Source: Flavipsychrobacter sp.
GTDB lineage: Bacteria; Bacteroidota; Bacteroidia; Chitinophagales; Chitinophagaceae
Length of the DNA: 64,000 nucleotides
Direction: 5' to 3'
NCBI GenBank assembly: GCA_016786665.1
Contig: JAEUVZ010000050.1
Span: 20,538-84,537, forward strand
Made by a program: the position numbers and the translations under genes. Of the stretch, positions 46,840-54,583 are shown piece by piece. Every line of letters begins with the position of its first letter. The first letter of the stretch is position 1. The notes under the pieces are model-generated. The model was given only the letters and a program-made list of their open reading frames with translations. It was not told the DNA's origin and did no database searches.

Positions 46840-46954
46840 CGTTAAATTAAAATCCAATCTTTGAGGTGAACAGCCTCCGAAGTAGCTTTTCCAAATGCTA
46901 TGGGTCTTCTAGGTCTTGCAATGGCAAGGCTCGGTTCTATAGAAATATTTTTTT
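46840..46954 (+). ncRNA. Candidate structured small RNA (about 115 nt)
   Basis: Between the promoter above and a run of seven T (46948-46954) there is no coding potential but clear pairing: a GAGG/CCTC hairpin (46863-46866 with 46874-46877), and a two-tier hairpin made of an 8-bp stem with AATG loop (46912-46919 with 46924-46931) under a 7-bp outer stem CTATGGG/TTCTATAG (46898-46904 with 46936-46942). An alternative GTAGC/GCTAT pairing competes with the outer stem. Promoter, structure and U-tract together suggest an RNA gene. The length would fit a 6S-like RNA of the flavobacterial type, but I cannot confirm any family. Confidence 0.45.
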
Positions 46955-47380
46955 AAATCCTATGGTTGCTTGGTCAATAATCATGCCAAGTAGTTAAATT
47001 GCTGCCAATGTTACATGGGGGAGTCCGTTTTTGTCAGGTAATATTGTTTTTGTAGTTTTTAACAATATTTCCGAGACAATTTGTCATAGTTTACTTCCTT
47101 CTTTTCCTGATTACCTCAAACAGTTCGCAAATCTGCAGCAGGGTCAGAGAAGAAAAATGCTATGTAATTTATGTATAGTAGCTTTTTAAGTTTACCACAG
47201 ACACGGAAGAAGACCCATAACGTTGGGGTTGTAAAAAATATTTATTTAAAGAGCCAGATAAGTGCCGTCTCCCTAAAGAGAGATGGCACTTTGTTTTCAA
47301 CGAGTTAGAAATTAACCACACTGGCCCAAGGTGAGACCTCGGGTGATAATAAGTGTTGTGGATTTCCGTCTTAGAATAAT
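46955..47380. other. Non-coding stretch with an orphan terminator
   Basis: No convincing gene. It contains a 9-bp inverted repeat AATATTGTT/AACAATATT (47040-47048 with 47061-47069) and a strong terminator at 47261-47296. The sequence is A+T-rich. It may hold the 3' part of a longer RNA transcript or another unannotated RNA. Confidence 0.5.
47261..47296 (+). terminator. Strong terminator with no gene upstream
   Basis: 11-bp stem (47261-47271 with 47280-47290, one G-U pair), 8-base loop, then TTGTTTT. The nearest plus-strand gene upstream is the small RNA candidate at 46840. Confidence 0.75.
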
Positions 47381-47432
47381 CCCACTGGCGCAGTACTTAG
47401 CGCAGCGCCTGCCTGAACGGTTCCTTTGCCGG
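47381..47432. repeat. Direct repeat, copy 1 (52 bp)
   Basis: Starts CCCACTGGCGCAGTACTTAG and ends TTCCTTTGCCGG. It matches 47673-47721 except for one C/T change and a 3-base indel. Confidence 0.9.
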
Positions 47433-47672
47433 GCGTGGCTCCCATACCCACACAAGATAGCCGGTCTGCAACCGGCATCCCCACCAGGCTTTGCGAGCGC
47501 TAGTGGGGCAACACCAACACCACACGAGAGTTCCCCCTTTGTGCGCTGGCCCCGTGCGTGGGCGAAGGGGGTTAGGGGGATGTCCCCCCGAGCCCTTAAT
47601 CAAAATTATCACTCGCAAGCCTGCGACTTGCGGTAACAAATAATCTCAGTTTGCAACTACCAAAAACAAACT
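47433..47672. repeat. Intergenic repeat cluster of small inverted repeats
   Basis: Between the two direct repeats lie GCCGGT/ACCGGC (47460-47476), CGCAAG/CTTGCG (47614-47632), and C-rich/G-rich blocks around 47530-47590 that can pair. The composition (C-rich, then GGGGGTTAGGGGG) resembles the REP-like intergenic repeats found in many Bacteroidota genomes. No gene is supported here. Confidence 0.6.
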
Positions 47673-47721
47673 CCCACTGGCGCAGTACTTAGTGCAGCGC
47701 CTCGAACGGTTCCTTTGCCGG
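47673..47721. repeat. Direct repeat, copy 2 (49 bp)
   Basis: Second copy of the repeat at 47381-47432, in the same orientation, ending 48 bases before the next gene. Confidence 0.9.
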
Positions 47722-47769
47722 CACTTTCCGAAATAGATAATATTTCGTTCTTTTACAAAAAAACAAGCC

Positions 47770-48510
47770 ATGTTTGCTTTCTGGAGCAACTCCTATTACC
47801 TCATCATAGCGGCGCAGGTCATTTGCATCTTACACCTTTTCAAAACCGGGCGCAGCCGGGAGTGGTTATTCCTGCTTATTTTTCTTCCGCTGTTAGGTTG
47901 TCTCATTTACTTTATAAAGGAAATTCTGCCGGGACTGGGCGGCGGTTCAAAGGTCTCAAGTGTGGCCAATTCATTTTTCTCCGGCGGGCGTATCAAAGAA
48001 CTTGAGCGCAACCTGCGTATTTCCGATACAGATGCCAACAGGCTGAAACTGGCGGAAGAGTATGCCCATGCCGGGAACTACGAACGGGCTATAGAACTGA
48101 CCCGCTCCTGCCTCGTTGGTATCTACTCCAAAGACCCCGGCATTATGCGCGACCTGGCAACCTATCATGCGCTGAACGGGCAATTTGAAGAAAGTGTTGG
48201 ATGGTTCAAAAAGGTGTTGGCGGCCAAAAATGGCAAGTTCGACCGGCCGGACGACGAGTTGGCCTACGCCAAAGCGCTGGACGGTGCTGGTATGGTGACA
48301 GAAGCGGAAGAAGAGTACCGGAAAGTGATCCGCATACACCATTCCGTAGAAGCAATGTATCGGTATGGCATGTTGCTCAAAAAACTGGGACGTATAGAGG
48401 AGGCCAATGCTCAGTTTCAAAATGCTGTAGACCAGCGCGACCTCAATCCCGGATATGTCCGCCGTACCATCGCTCCATGGATAAATGCCGCCAGAAAGGA
48501 ATTGAGGTGA
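47770..48510 (+). CDS. PLDc_N-anchored tetratricopeptide repeat protein
   Basis: A 246-residue protein. The first 55 residues form two hydrophobic helices with the PLDc_N pattern (phospholipase D N-terminal anchor: REWLFLLIFLPLLGCLIYFI). The rest (about 75-240) contains TPR-type helix pairs such as RLKLAEEYAHAGNYERAIELTR and AMYRYGMLLKKLGRIEEANAQF. There is no PLD catalytic HKD motif, so only the anchor is shared. It is likely a membrane-bound scaffold; partners are unknown. Codon use looks like the core genome rather than the A+T-rich island genes. Confidence 0.82.
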   Translation: MFAFWSNSYYLIIAAQVICILHLFKTGRSREWLFLLIFLPLLGCLIYFIKEILPGLGGGSKVSSVANSFFSGGRIKELERNLRISDTDANRLKLAEEYAHAGNYERAIELTRSCLVGIYSKDPGIMRDLATYHALNGQFEESVGWFKKVLAAKNGKFDRPDDELAYAKALDGAGMVTEAEEEYRKVIRIHHSVEAMYRYGMLLKKLGRIEEANAQFQNAVDQRDLNPGYVRRTIAPWINAARKELR

Positions 48511-48541
48511 CGCTCCTGAACCCGTAGCCTCACCCCCTCGT

Positions 48542-48571
48542 CGAAGCGTCCGCTTCGCCCTTCCTTTTTTT
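48542..48571 (+). terminator. Terminator after the PLDc_N-TPR gene
   Basis: CGAAGC/GCTTCG stem (48542-48547 with 48552-48557), GTCC loop, C/T-rich spacer and a run of T. Confidence 0.6.
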
Positions 48572-49469
48572 AGAAGATCCCGCTTCCGAAACCTAACGCC
48601 GCATCTGCTGACCTTCAGTCAGGTACAGTTCATCCACCCATGCGAAAATAAGGATATTCAAGTTTCGCATACCAACAGGGTAGGGCAGCCAACCGAATTG
48701 TGGATATCATTCGTTGTACTGCGTCCTATCTTTTTATATATTTGTATTGCAAGTATAATTTGTTATAAATCAATAAAATAGAACGCTGATGTAACTATAA
48801 TCATACTGTATGTACTTGAGTGCAACTACTATGTAATCAACTGCCGTTATACTGTAAACGTCTATCGTTAAAATGAAGGTAAAATGTAACTAAATGATAG
48901 CAAAATGAAACTATAAAAACAATAATATATTGATAATCAATAATTTATAAAATCAAGCCCTCATGCCAATATTCACTACAATGTAACTAAAACGGATCCG
49001 CCAGCGAAGCGCATCTTCCCAACACTCGCCAAATTTTACTGGTTAAAAAATCATATATGTAACCAGTTAGAAAGCCCGGTAATGGCGCCAAAAGCCAGAA
49101 CCACCAAAGCCCCCGGAAAACAAAATCAGCCATCGCGATTTCCCCCAATATACCGCCACGGGCCTTTTATCTTCATCCGTCCGCGCGGTAGTCAATTACC
49201 TGGTGAGCCTTACCGTGTTTCTGTTTCTTTTTTCTTCATCGTACCTATTGGGATGTGTGTCTGTGGTTAATGCGCATTACCTGTGTTACTTGTTGGCTAT
49301 CAGCAGGTTGCATCGGCAATGCCTTAAAACCAAGTAATCAATTTCTTCTATAATTTTATAATATGTTAACGTAGCAAGGGTGTAATTTTTCTTTACACCC
49401 GCAGATACTTAATATATTATGATTATAGAACGAAATATGACGTGCGTGGGATGATGATATTAATAAAGA
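48572..49469. other. Long A+T-rich intergenic region with ATGTAACTA repeats
   Basis: No gene is supported in about 900 bases. Three exact copies of ATGTAACTA (48789, 48884, 48981) and one ATGAAACTA (48905) lie in the same direction. There is an 8-bp inverted repeat ACTGGTTA/TAACCAGT (49038-49045 with 49060-49067) and another, GGGTGTAA/TTACACCC (49379-49386 with 49394-49401). A 62-codon open frame at 49082 is not convincing. The region may be a remnant of a mobile element, or a regulatory region. Confidence 0.55.
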
Positions 49470-49500
49470 AAGCCCCATAGTGATATGGGGCTTTTGTTTT
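49470..49500 (+). terminator. Strong terminator before the 92-aa gene
   Basis: 9-bp perfect stem AGCCCCATA/TATGGGGCT (49471-49479 with 49484-49492), GTGA loop, then TTTTGTTTT. No gene is recognised upstream for about 900 bases. Confidence 0.85.
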
Positions 49501-49507
49501 ACATTTG
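49500..49507 (+). promoter_or_regulatory. -7 box of the 92-aa gene
   Basis: TACATTTG directly after the terminator T-run, 25 bases before the ATG at 49533. Confidence 0.4.
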
Positions 49508-49532
49508 AGGTGTCAAACTAAAATGTAATAAG

Positions 49533-49811
49533 ATGGAAGATTTTAAAATTTCGCTAAGCAACCCAAAGGCATACGCCATTTTACTAAGGCATATATTAAA
49601 TATCGAGGCTATGCACCAAACGCTAATGGCTAGCGTTTACCTTAGCCTTGCTGACGGCGATTCGGAAGCAGCTTCGCTAATTCATGAAGGCTCAAAGAAA
49701 CGCCTTCATGAATTACGTCAAAATCTGAACGCCAGTTTTTATGCTGAGTTTGGAGCGTTACCGCCCGAAATAGCCGATATTTTGAACCAACCGCCCGAAG
49801 GAGATAATTAA
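49533..49811 (+). CDS. Hypothetical protein (92 aa), accessory island
   Basis: A 92-residue protein, mostly predicted helix, with a polar C-terminus ending PPEGDN. No signal peptide or membrane segment. I do not recognise the family. The ATG, the promoter element directly upstream and normal amino-acid composition support it as a real gene. It lies at the right edge of the A+T-rich island, just before the CocE-like gene. Confidence 0.6.
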   Translation: MEDFKISLSNPKAYAILLRHILNIEAMHQTLMASVYLSLADGDSEAASLIHEGSKKRLHELRQNLNASFYAEFGALPPEIADILNQPPEGDN

Positions 49812-49939
49812 CAAGCCTTACCATAACCTAAAGTTTAATCAACGACCCGCCGCGTGGGCGAAGTCGTATTGAGTTCTATAATTTACATTATGTTAAGTAG
49901 AAGTTTTGCAAAGAATAAGATTGAAGTATATTTAGCCTT

Positions 49940-51853
49940 ATGAGTTTACAGAGTATAAAAAAAGTATTGTGGCTGGTATTGCTCTGCTCCCCTATGGTGC
50001 TGAGTGCCCGGGATAAGCGGACGGATTCTGCCTGGTTCCGGAAGAATTATACCAAGCAGGAAAGTTACATACCCATGAGGGATGGCATCCGGCTGTTCAC
50101 AGCCATCTATACGCCACGCAATCACCAGGAAAAGCATCCCATCCTCATGATCCGCACGCCGTACTCAGTAGCTCCGTACGGTGTGGATTATTCCCGCATT
50201 TGGGAACGGCATTACATCACCTACCTGAGGGAAAACTATATCATCGTCCTGCAGGACGTACGCGGCTGCTGGATGAGCGAAGGCGACTTTGTGGACGTAA
50301 GGCCGTTCAACCCCGATAAGTCCGGCAAGGAGACAGATGAAGCTTCCGATACATATGATACTATCGACTGGCTGCTGGCCAATACCCGTAACAACAATGG
50401 CCGCGTGGGCGTTACGGGTATATCCTATCCGGGTTTTTACACCACTATGGCTGCCCTGTCAGGCCATCCGGCTCTTAAAGCTGTTAGTCCGCAAGCTCCT
50501 GTAACTGATTGGTTTTCAGGTGATGATTTCCATCACAATGGGGCGTTTATGGTCATGGATGCATTCAATTTTTACCAGGGATTCGGCCGGCCACGCCCCC
50601 AACCCAGGAAGGTGATGCCGCCGGGTCATCGCTTCAGTATGGTAGATAACTACGCGTTTTTCCTGCAACACGGTACACTGTCCGAGCTGAAAGAAATGAT
50701 GGGCGACAGCATCGCCTTTTGGAACGAAGTGTACCGCCACCCCGATAATGACGACTTCTGGGAGGCCCGCAATACCCGGAATTTCGTACAATACATCCCG
50801 AAAGGTGTCGCCAGCCTGGTCACCGGAGGCCATTTTGATGCGGAAGATTGCTTCGGGGCCTGGAACCTATACAGGGCCATAGAACAGAAAAGTGAGAACG
50901 ATAATCGCCTGGTAATGGGGCCCTGGTCGCACGGACAATGGAGCAAAGAACCCGGCGATTACCTCGGCAATATCCGGTTCGGGAGCAATACATCGGAGTG
51001 GTATGTAAAACACGTTGAGGCGCCCTACTTCAACTATCACTTGAAGCGAAAAGGCAGCTTAAAGGATATACCGGAAGCCACTGTTTTCTTTACCGGCATC
51101 AACGAGTGGAGGCAGTTCCCGCAATGGCCACCGGCGGAGAAACGGAATATTAGTTTATACTTACAATATACTGGTTTACTGAATGATAAGAAGATTACAG
51201 GAAGTAATAGTTACAATGAATATATCAGCGATCCACAACACCCGGTATCCTATACGGATGGCATACACAGCAGCCGTACCCGCGAGTACATGAACGACGA
51301 CCAGCGCTTTGCTGCCCGCCGTCCGGATGTGCTAACTTACCAGACAGGTGTGCTGGAAGAAGACGCTACCCTGGCCGGGCCCGTAGTAGCCGACCTGCTG
51401 GCATCTGTCTCTACCACCGATGCCGACTTAGTAGTAAAGCTGATAGACGTGTACCCGGAAAGTTATACTTATGATGAAAAAACGTATGGTAAAGGCAGTG
51501 GCGTCAGTTACCCCATGGGTGGATACCAAATGCTGGTGCGGGCTGAAATAATGCGTGGCCGCTACCGGAACAGCCTGGAGCACCCCGAACCTTTTGAGCC
51601 GGGGCTGCCTACCCGGGTGAAATACACCCTGCCCGATGTAGCCCATACCTTTAAGAAAGGACACCGGATAATGGTGCAGGTACAAAGCAGCTGGTTTCCA
51701 CTGGCCGACCGGAACCCGCAACAGTTTATAAATATTTACAAGGCACGCCCCGAAGACTTTGTACCCTGCCGGGTGCGTATTTACGACGACTCGCGGATTG
51801 TTCTGCCGCTGCTGCCTTCAAGCACAGCCCAGGATGATGGTGCTCAACAGTAG
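49940..51853 (+). CDS. CocE/NonD family hydrolase (X-Pro dipeptidyl-peptidase S15)
   Basis: A 637-residue exported enzyme with a signal peptide (about residues 1-23). Residues about 35-330 are an alpha/beta-hydrolase domain with nucleophile Ser162 in GISYPG and a likely catalytic His in GPWSHGQW. Residues about 370-620 are the jelly-roll C-terminal domain of the family. It may act as an acylaminoacyl or Xaa-Pro peptidase or an ester/amide hydrolase; the substrate cannot be fixed. It is monocistronic. Confidence 0.9.
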   Translation: MSLQSIKKVLWLVLLCSPMVLSARDKRTDSAWFRKNYTKQESYIPMRDGIRLFTAIYTPRNHQEKHPILMIRTPYSVAPYGVDYSRIWERHYITYLRENYIIVLQDVRGCWMSEGDFVDVRPFNPDKSGKETDEASDTYDTIDWLLANTRNNNGRVGVTGISYPGFYTTMAALSGHPALKAVSPQAPVTDWFSGDDFHHNGAFMVMDAFNFYQGFGRPRPQPRKVMPPGHRFSMVDNYAFFLQHGTLSELKEMMGDSIAFWNEVYRHPDNDDFWEARNTRNFVQYIPKGVASLVTGGHFDAEDCFGAWNLYRAIEQKSENDNRLVMGPWSHGQWSKEPGDYLGNIRFGSNTSEWYVKHVEAPYFNYHLKRKGSLKDIPEATVFFTGINEWRQFPQWPPAEKRNISLYLQYTGLLNDKKITGSNSYNEYISDPQHPVSYTDGIHSSRTREYMNDDQRFAARRPDVLTYQTGVLEEDATLAGPVVADLLASVSTTDADLVVKLIDVYPESYTYDEKTYGKGSGVSYPMGGYQMLVRAEIMRGRYRNSLEHPEPFEPGLPTRVKYTLPDVAHTFKKGHRIMVQVQSSWFPLADRNPQQFINIYKARPEDFVPCRVRIYDDSRIVLPLLPSSTAQDDGAQQ

Positions 51854-51908
51854 CCTATTTAACAATAATTAAATTATTGAGACCTATGCTTGGTAGATGG
51901 CTTACCCC

Positions 51909-51945
51909 AAAATAAAAACAGGCTGCCCGGAAAGGACAGCCTGTT
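51909..51945 (-). terminator. Terminator of the ABC-F gene
   Basis: 9-bp perfect stem (51917-51925 with 51937-51945), 11-base loop; on the minus strand it is followed by TTTTTATTTT. Confidence 0.85.
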
Positions 51946-51969
51946 GAGTATATCAATAAATTGTATTGC

Positions 51970-53601
51970 TTAGGCCATTACACCATATGCTTCGGCGCGC
52001 TGTTGTTTTACCCGGTCGTTGGTCATGTATTCATCAAAAGACATTTCCTTATCTATTATGCCGCTCGGGGTTATCTCTATTACCCTATCAGCCACCGTTT
52101 GCGACAATTCGTGATCTCGTGAGGTAAACAGTATCGTACCTTTAAAATCCTTCATTCCATTGTTTAGCGCCGTTATCGACTCCAGGTCCAGGTGGTTGGT
52201 CGGTTCATCCAGCATCAGCAGGTTTCCTTTCAGCATCATCATCCGGCTCATCATGCAGCGCATCTTTTCGCCACCGGAAAGTACCGTACACTTCTTGAGC
52301 GTTTCCTCACCGGAGAACAACATGCGCCCCAGGAAGCCGCGGATGAACGTTTCGTCCTTTTCTTCTGAATACTGGCGGAGCCAATCGACGAGGTTGAGAT
52401 CCTTACCCTCAAAATATTCGCTGTTATCGTTGGGCAGGTAAGTTGGCGTAATGGTAACTCCCCACTTAAAGGTACCTTCAAATTGGGTATCCTCTCCGGC
52501 CAGTATTTTGTAAAACGCCGTAGTTGCAAGTGAGTTTTGAGAAATGACCGCCACCTTCTGGCCGCGCTTCAGGTCGAAGCTGATATCTTTAAAGAGCACT
52601 TCCCCACTCTCTGTGGTCTTGTTCAGTCCCTTTACTTCCAGTATCTGGTCGCCGGCTTCGCGTACCTGGTTGTTGAACAGGATGGCCGGGTACTTCCGGT
52701 TAGAAGCCACCATATCGTTCAGGTCAATCTTCTCCAGCGCCTTTTTCCGGCTGGTGGCCTGCTTCGATTTGGATGCGTTGGCCGAGAAGCGCGCGATGAA
52801 TTCTTTCAGTTCGCGAATCTTTTCTTCGGCCTTCTTATTCTGGTCAGAACGTTGCTTCAGCAACAGCTGGCTTGACTCGTACCAGAATGAATAGTTACCG
52901 GTAAATATGGTGATTTTCCCGAAATCGATATCGGCTACGTGGGTACACACTGTATCCAGGAAGTGACGATCGTGCGATACTACCAGTACTATTTTTTCAT
53001 AGTCGGCCAGGAAATCCTCCAGCCAGCCTATTGTTTCCAGGTCCAGGTCGTTGGTAGGTTCATCCAGCAGGAGTATGTCGGGGTTGCCGAACAGCGCCTG
53101 CGCCAGCAGCACCCTTACCTTTTGGTTACCGTCCAGTTCTTTCAGCTGGCGGTGGTGAAATTCTTCTTTAATGCCCAGGTTGCTGAGCAGTGTGGCGGCA
53201 TCGCTTTCCGCGTTCCACCCGTCCATTTCAGCAAAGATGCCTTCCAGTTCGCCGGCTTTTATGCCGTCTTCTTCTGTAAAGTCTTCCTTGGCGTAGAGCG
53301 CGTCTTTCTGCGCCATTATATCGAACAGTACGCTATTGCCGCGCATTACTGTTTCCAGCACGGGCAACTCGTCAAACTGGTAGTGGTTCTGGTTGAGTAC
53401 GCTCATGCGCTGCCCCTTGCTTATTTCCACCTTACCGGTAGTAGGGTCTATTTCCCCTGACAGGATCTTCATGAAGGTAGACTTACCGGCGCCGTTGGCA
53501 CCAATGATGCCATAGCAATTCCCTTCGGTGAAGCGGATATTTACATCCTCAAACAAAACCCGCTTTCCGTAGCGTAGTGATAAATTAGAAACTGATAACA
53601 T
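51970..53601 (-). CDS. ABC-F family ATP-binding protein
   Basis: A 543-residue tandem ABC protein without membrane domains, starting at MLSVSNLSLRYGKR (ATG at 53601; an in-frame start six codons earlier is unlikely). ABC-F proteins act on the ribosome or its assembly. Domain 1 has a normal Walker A (GANGAGKST) and Walker B (LLLDEPTNDLDL) but its signature is LDGNQ. Domain 2 has a normal signature (LSGGEK) and Walker B (LLMLDEPTNHLDL) but its Walker A position reads SQNSLATTAF. The linker with a charged coiled coil lies at about 240-305. It is like YbiT-type proteins of this phylum. Confidence 0.9.
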   Translation of the reverse strand: MLSVSNLSLRYGKRVLFEDVNIRFTEGNCYGIIGANGAGKSTFMKILSGEIDPTTGKVEISKGQRMSVLNQNHYQFDELPVLETVMRGNSVLFDIMAQKDALYAKEDFTEEDGIKAGELEGIFAEMDGWNAESDAATLLSNLGIKEEFHHRQLKELDGNQKVRVLLAQALFGNPDILLLDEPTNDLDLETIGWLEDFLADYEKIVLVVSHDRHFLDTVCTHVADIDFGKITIFTGNYSFWYESSQLLLKQRSDQNKKAEEKIRELKEFIARFSANASKSKQATSRKKALEKIDLNDMVASNRKYPAILFNNQVREAGDQILEVKGLNKTTESGEVLFKDISFDLKRGQKVAVISQNSLATTAFYKILAGEDTQFEGTFKWGVTITPTYLPNDNSEYFEGKDLNLVDWLRQYSEEKDETFIRGFLGRMLFSGEETLKKCTVLSGGEKMRCMMSRMMMLKGNLLMLDEPTNHLDLESITALNNGMKDFKGTILFTSRDHELSQTVADRVIEITPSGIIDKEMSFDEYMTNDRVKQQRAEAYGVMA

Positions 53602-53656
53602 GCTTATTACAAAAATCAAAAGTCAAAACCAGAAATATCTCTGATTTTTCGAGGTG

Positions 53657-53664
53657 CAAAGGTA
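53657..53664 (-). promoter_or_regulatory. -7 box of the ABC-F gene
   Basis: Reads TACCTTTG on the minus strand, 55 bases before the start codon at 53601. Confidence 0.45.
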
Positions 53665-53738
53665 CGCAAAATATAGGGCTTTTACCGAATGATATAGGAG
53701 ACCCTTATTGTTAAAAGTGATTGGGCTATCTTGCACCT

Positions 53739-53957
53739 ATGAGCAATGCGCAGCCCAATAATCCCCTGCATGGTATTACCCTCAAAGCCATGCTGGAACA
53801 CCTGGTAGCCAGGTATGGATGGGAGGAGATGGGCTTACGTGTGCCTATCCGGTGCTTCCGGCACGAACCCAGCATCGGTTCCAGCCTTAAGTTTTTGCGT
53901 ACAACTCCCTGGGCCCGTGCCGAAGTGGAGGCTATGTACCTGCTCTCTGTATCGTAG
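53739..53957 (+). CDS. VF530 family DNA-binding protein
   Basis: A 72-residue protein matching the VF530 family, with the characteristic NNPLHGITL opening and [21 protein letters not shown] near the C-terminus. Family members are annotated as DNA-binding, based on structure, but the role is not known. I use the ATG at 53739; it fits the family N-terminus, and a TATCTTGC sequence 9 bases upstream is a weak -7 box. An in-frame ATG at 53721 would add six residues. Confidence 0.88.
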   Translation: MSNAQPNNPLHGITLKAMLEHLVARYGWEEMGLRVPIRCFRHEPSIGSSLKFLRTTPWARAEVEAMYLLSVS

Positions 53958-54039
53958 CCACAGGCGTTATTTCTGCCCGTCATGGACCCTTTCCGGCGCG
54001 GTTGATTGTTAACAAAAAACAAAAATCTGGTAGTGTGTT

Positions 54040-54068
54040 TTGCATTTACGAAAATGTTCGTAGGTTTG
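54040..54068 (+). promoter_or_regulatory. Promoter of the BlaI-BlaR1 operon
   Basis: TTG at 54040-54042 and TAGGTTTG at 54061-54068, 18-base spacer. Both palindromic operators overlap or touch this promoter. Confidence 0.7.
54047..54062. promoter_or_regulatory. Operator 1, BlaI-type dyad
   Basis: TACGAA-AATG-TTCGTA, a perfect 6-bp dyad in the -33/-7 spacer, reaching into the -7 box. The TAC...GTA ends match the BlaI/MecI/CopY operator style. Confidence 0.75.
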
Positions 54069-54070
54069 TT

Positions 54071-54086
54071 TACGAAACAATTCGTA
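54071..54086. promoter_or_regulatory. Operator 2, BlaI-type dyad
   Basis: TACGAA-ACAA-TTCGTA, same 6-bp arms as operator 1, centred 24 bp downstream, covering the expected transcription start. Confidence 0.75.
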
Positions 54087-54130
54087 GATGATGTTTGTAA
54101 CATTATCGGCGATTAAAACGACTAAGAGAC

Positions 54131-54514
54131 ATGAGCCAGCCAAAACCTACGGAAAGCGAACTGGAAATACTGAACATACTGTGGAGCAAAGGCCCGAGCA
54201 CGGTACGGGATATACACGAAGTGCTGGAAAAGACCAAAGACAGCGGCTACACCACCACCCTGAAGCTGATGCAGATAATGCACGAGAAGAAACTGTTAAA
54301 GCGGGATGCCAGCAGCAAGACCCATATATATGAAGCGAACATATCGCAGGAAGATACGCAAGGGCAACTGGTGAGGAAGATGATAGACACCGTATTCAAC
54401 GGGTCGGCGATGAACCTGGTGATGCAGGCGCTGGGAAACCACAAAGCCAGCAAAGACGAGCTGGAGCTGATAAAAGAATACCTGGAAAAACACTCCACCA
54501 ACCGTAATAAATAA
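54131..54514 (+). CDS. BlaI/MecI/CopY-type transcriptional repressor
   Basis: A 127-residue winged-helix repressor. The N-terminal domain begins PTESELEILNILWSKGPSTVRDIHEVLEKTK, typical of the family, and the C-terminal helices form the dimerisation part. In related systems the sensor peptidase encoded next door triggers removal of the repressor. It is the first gene of a likely two-gene operon with the M56 protein (69-base gap), controlled by the two dyads at 54047-54086. Confidence 0.92.
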   Translation: MSQPKPTESELEILNILWSKGPSTVRDIHEVLEKTKDSGYTTTLKLMQIMHEKKLLKRDASSKTHIYEANISQEDTQGQLVRKMIDTVFNGSAMNLVMQALGNHKASKDELELIKEYLEKHSTNRNK

Positions 54515-54583
54515 CGACAGCCCCATAAGTACTTATCACCTGCCCGGCAGTACGGGTATTAGTAACACCAAAATGAAACAATC

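Noticed and set aside
46840..47300. tmRNA, RNase P RNA or SRP RNA at the small RNA locus
   Set aside because: None of the sequence hallmarks (tRNA-like end, conserved P RNA core, GGAA-loop helix 8) could be found; only a generic structured RNA is supported.
47331..47639. Open frames on both strands in the repeat cluster (101 and 80 codons)
   Set aside because: They coincide with the direct repeat and hairpin-rich sequence, have low-complexity composition (Pro/Ala/Arg-rich) and no start signal.
49082..49270. 62-codon frame, and a longer open +1 frame overlapping it
   Set aside because: Neither has a recognisable family, and the +1 frame has no start codon after its upstream stop. A decayed gene is possible but not supported.
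44860..49930. Flanking direct repeats (att sites) around the accessory island
   Set aside because: Reading both edges did not reveal a shared repeat, tRNA gene or integrase, so island boundaries stay undefined.
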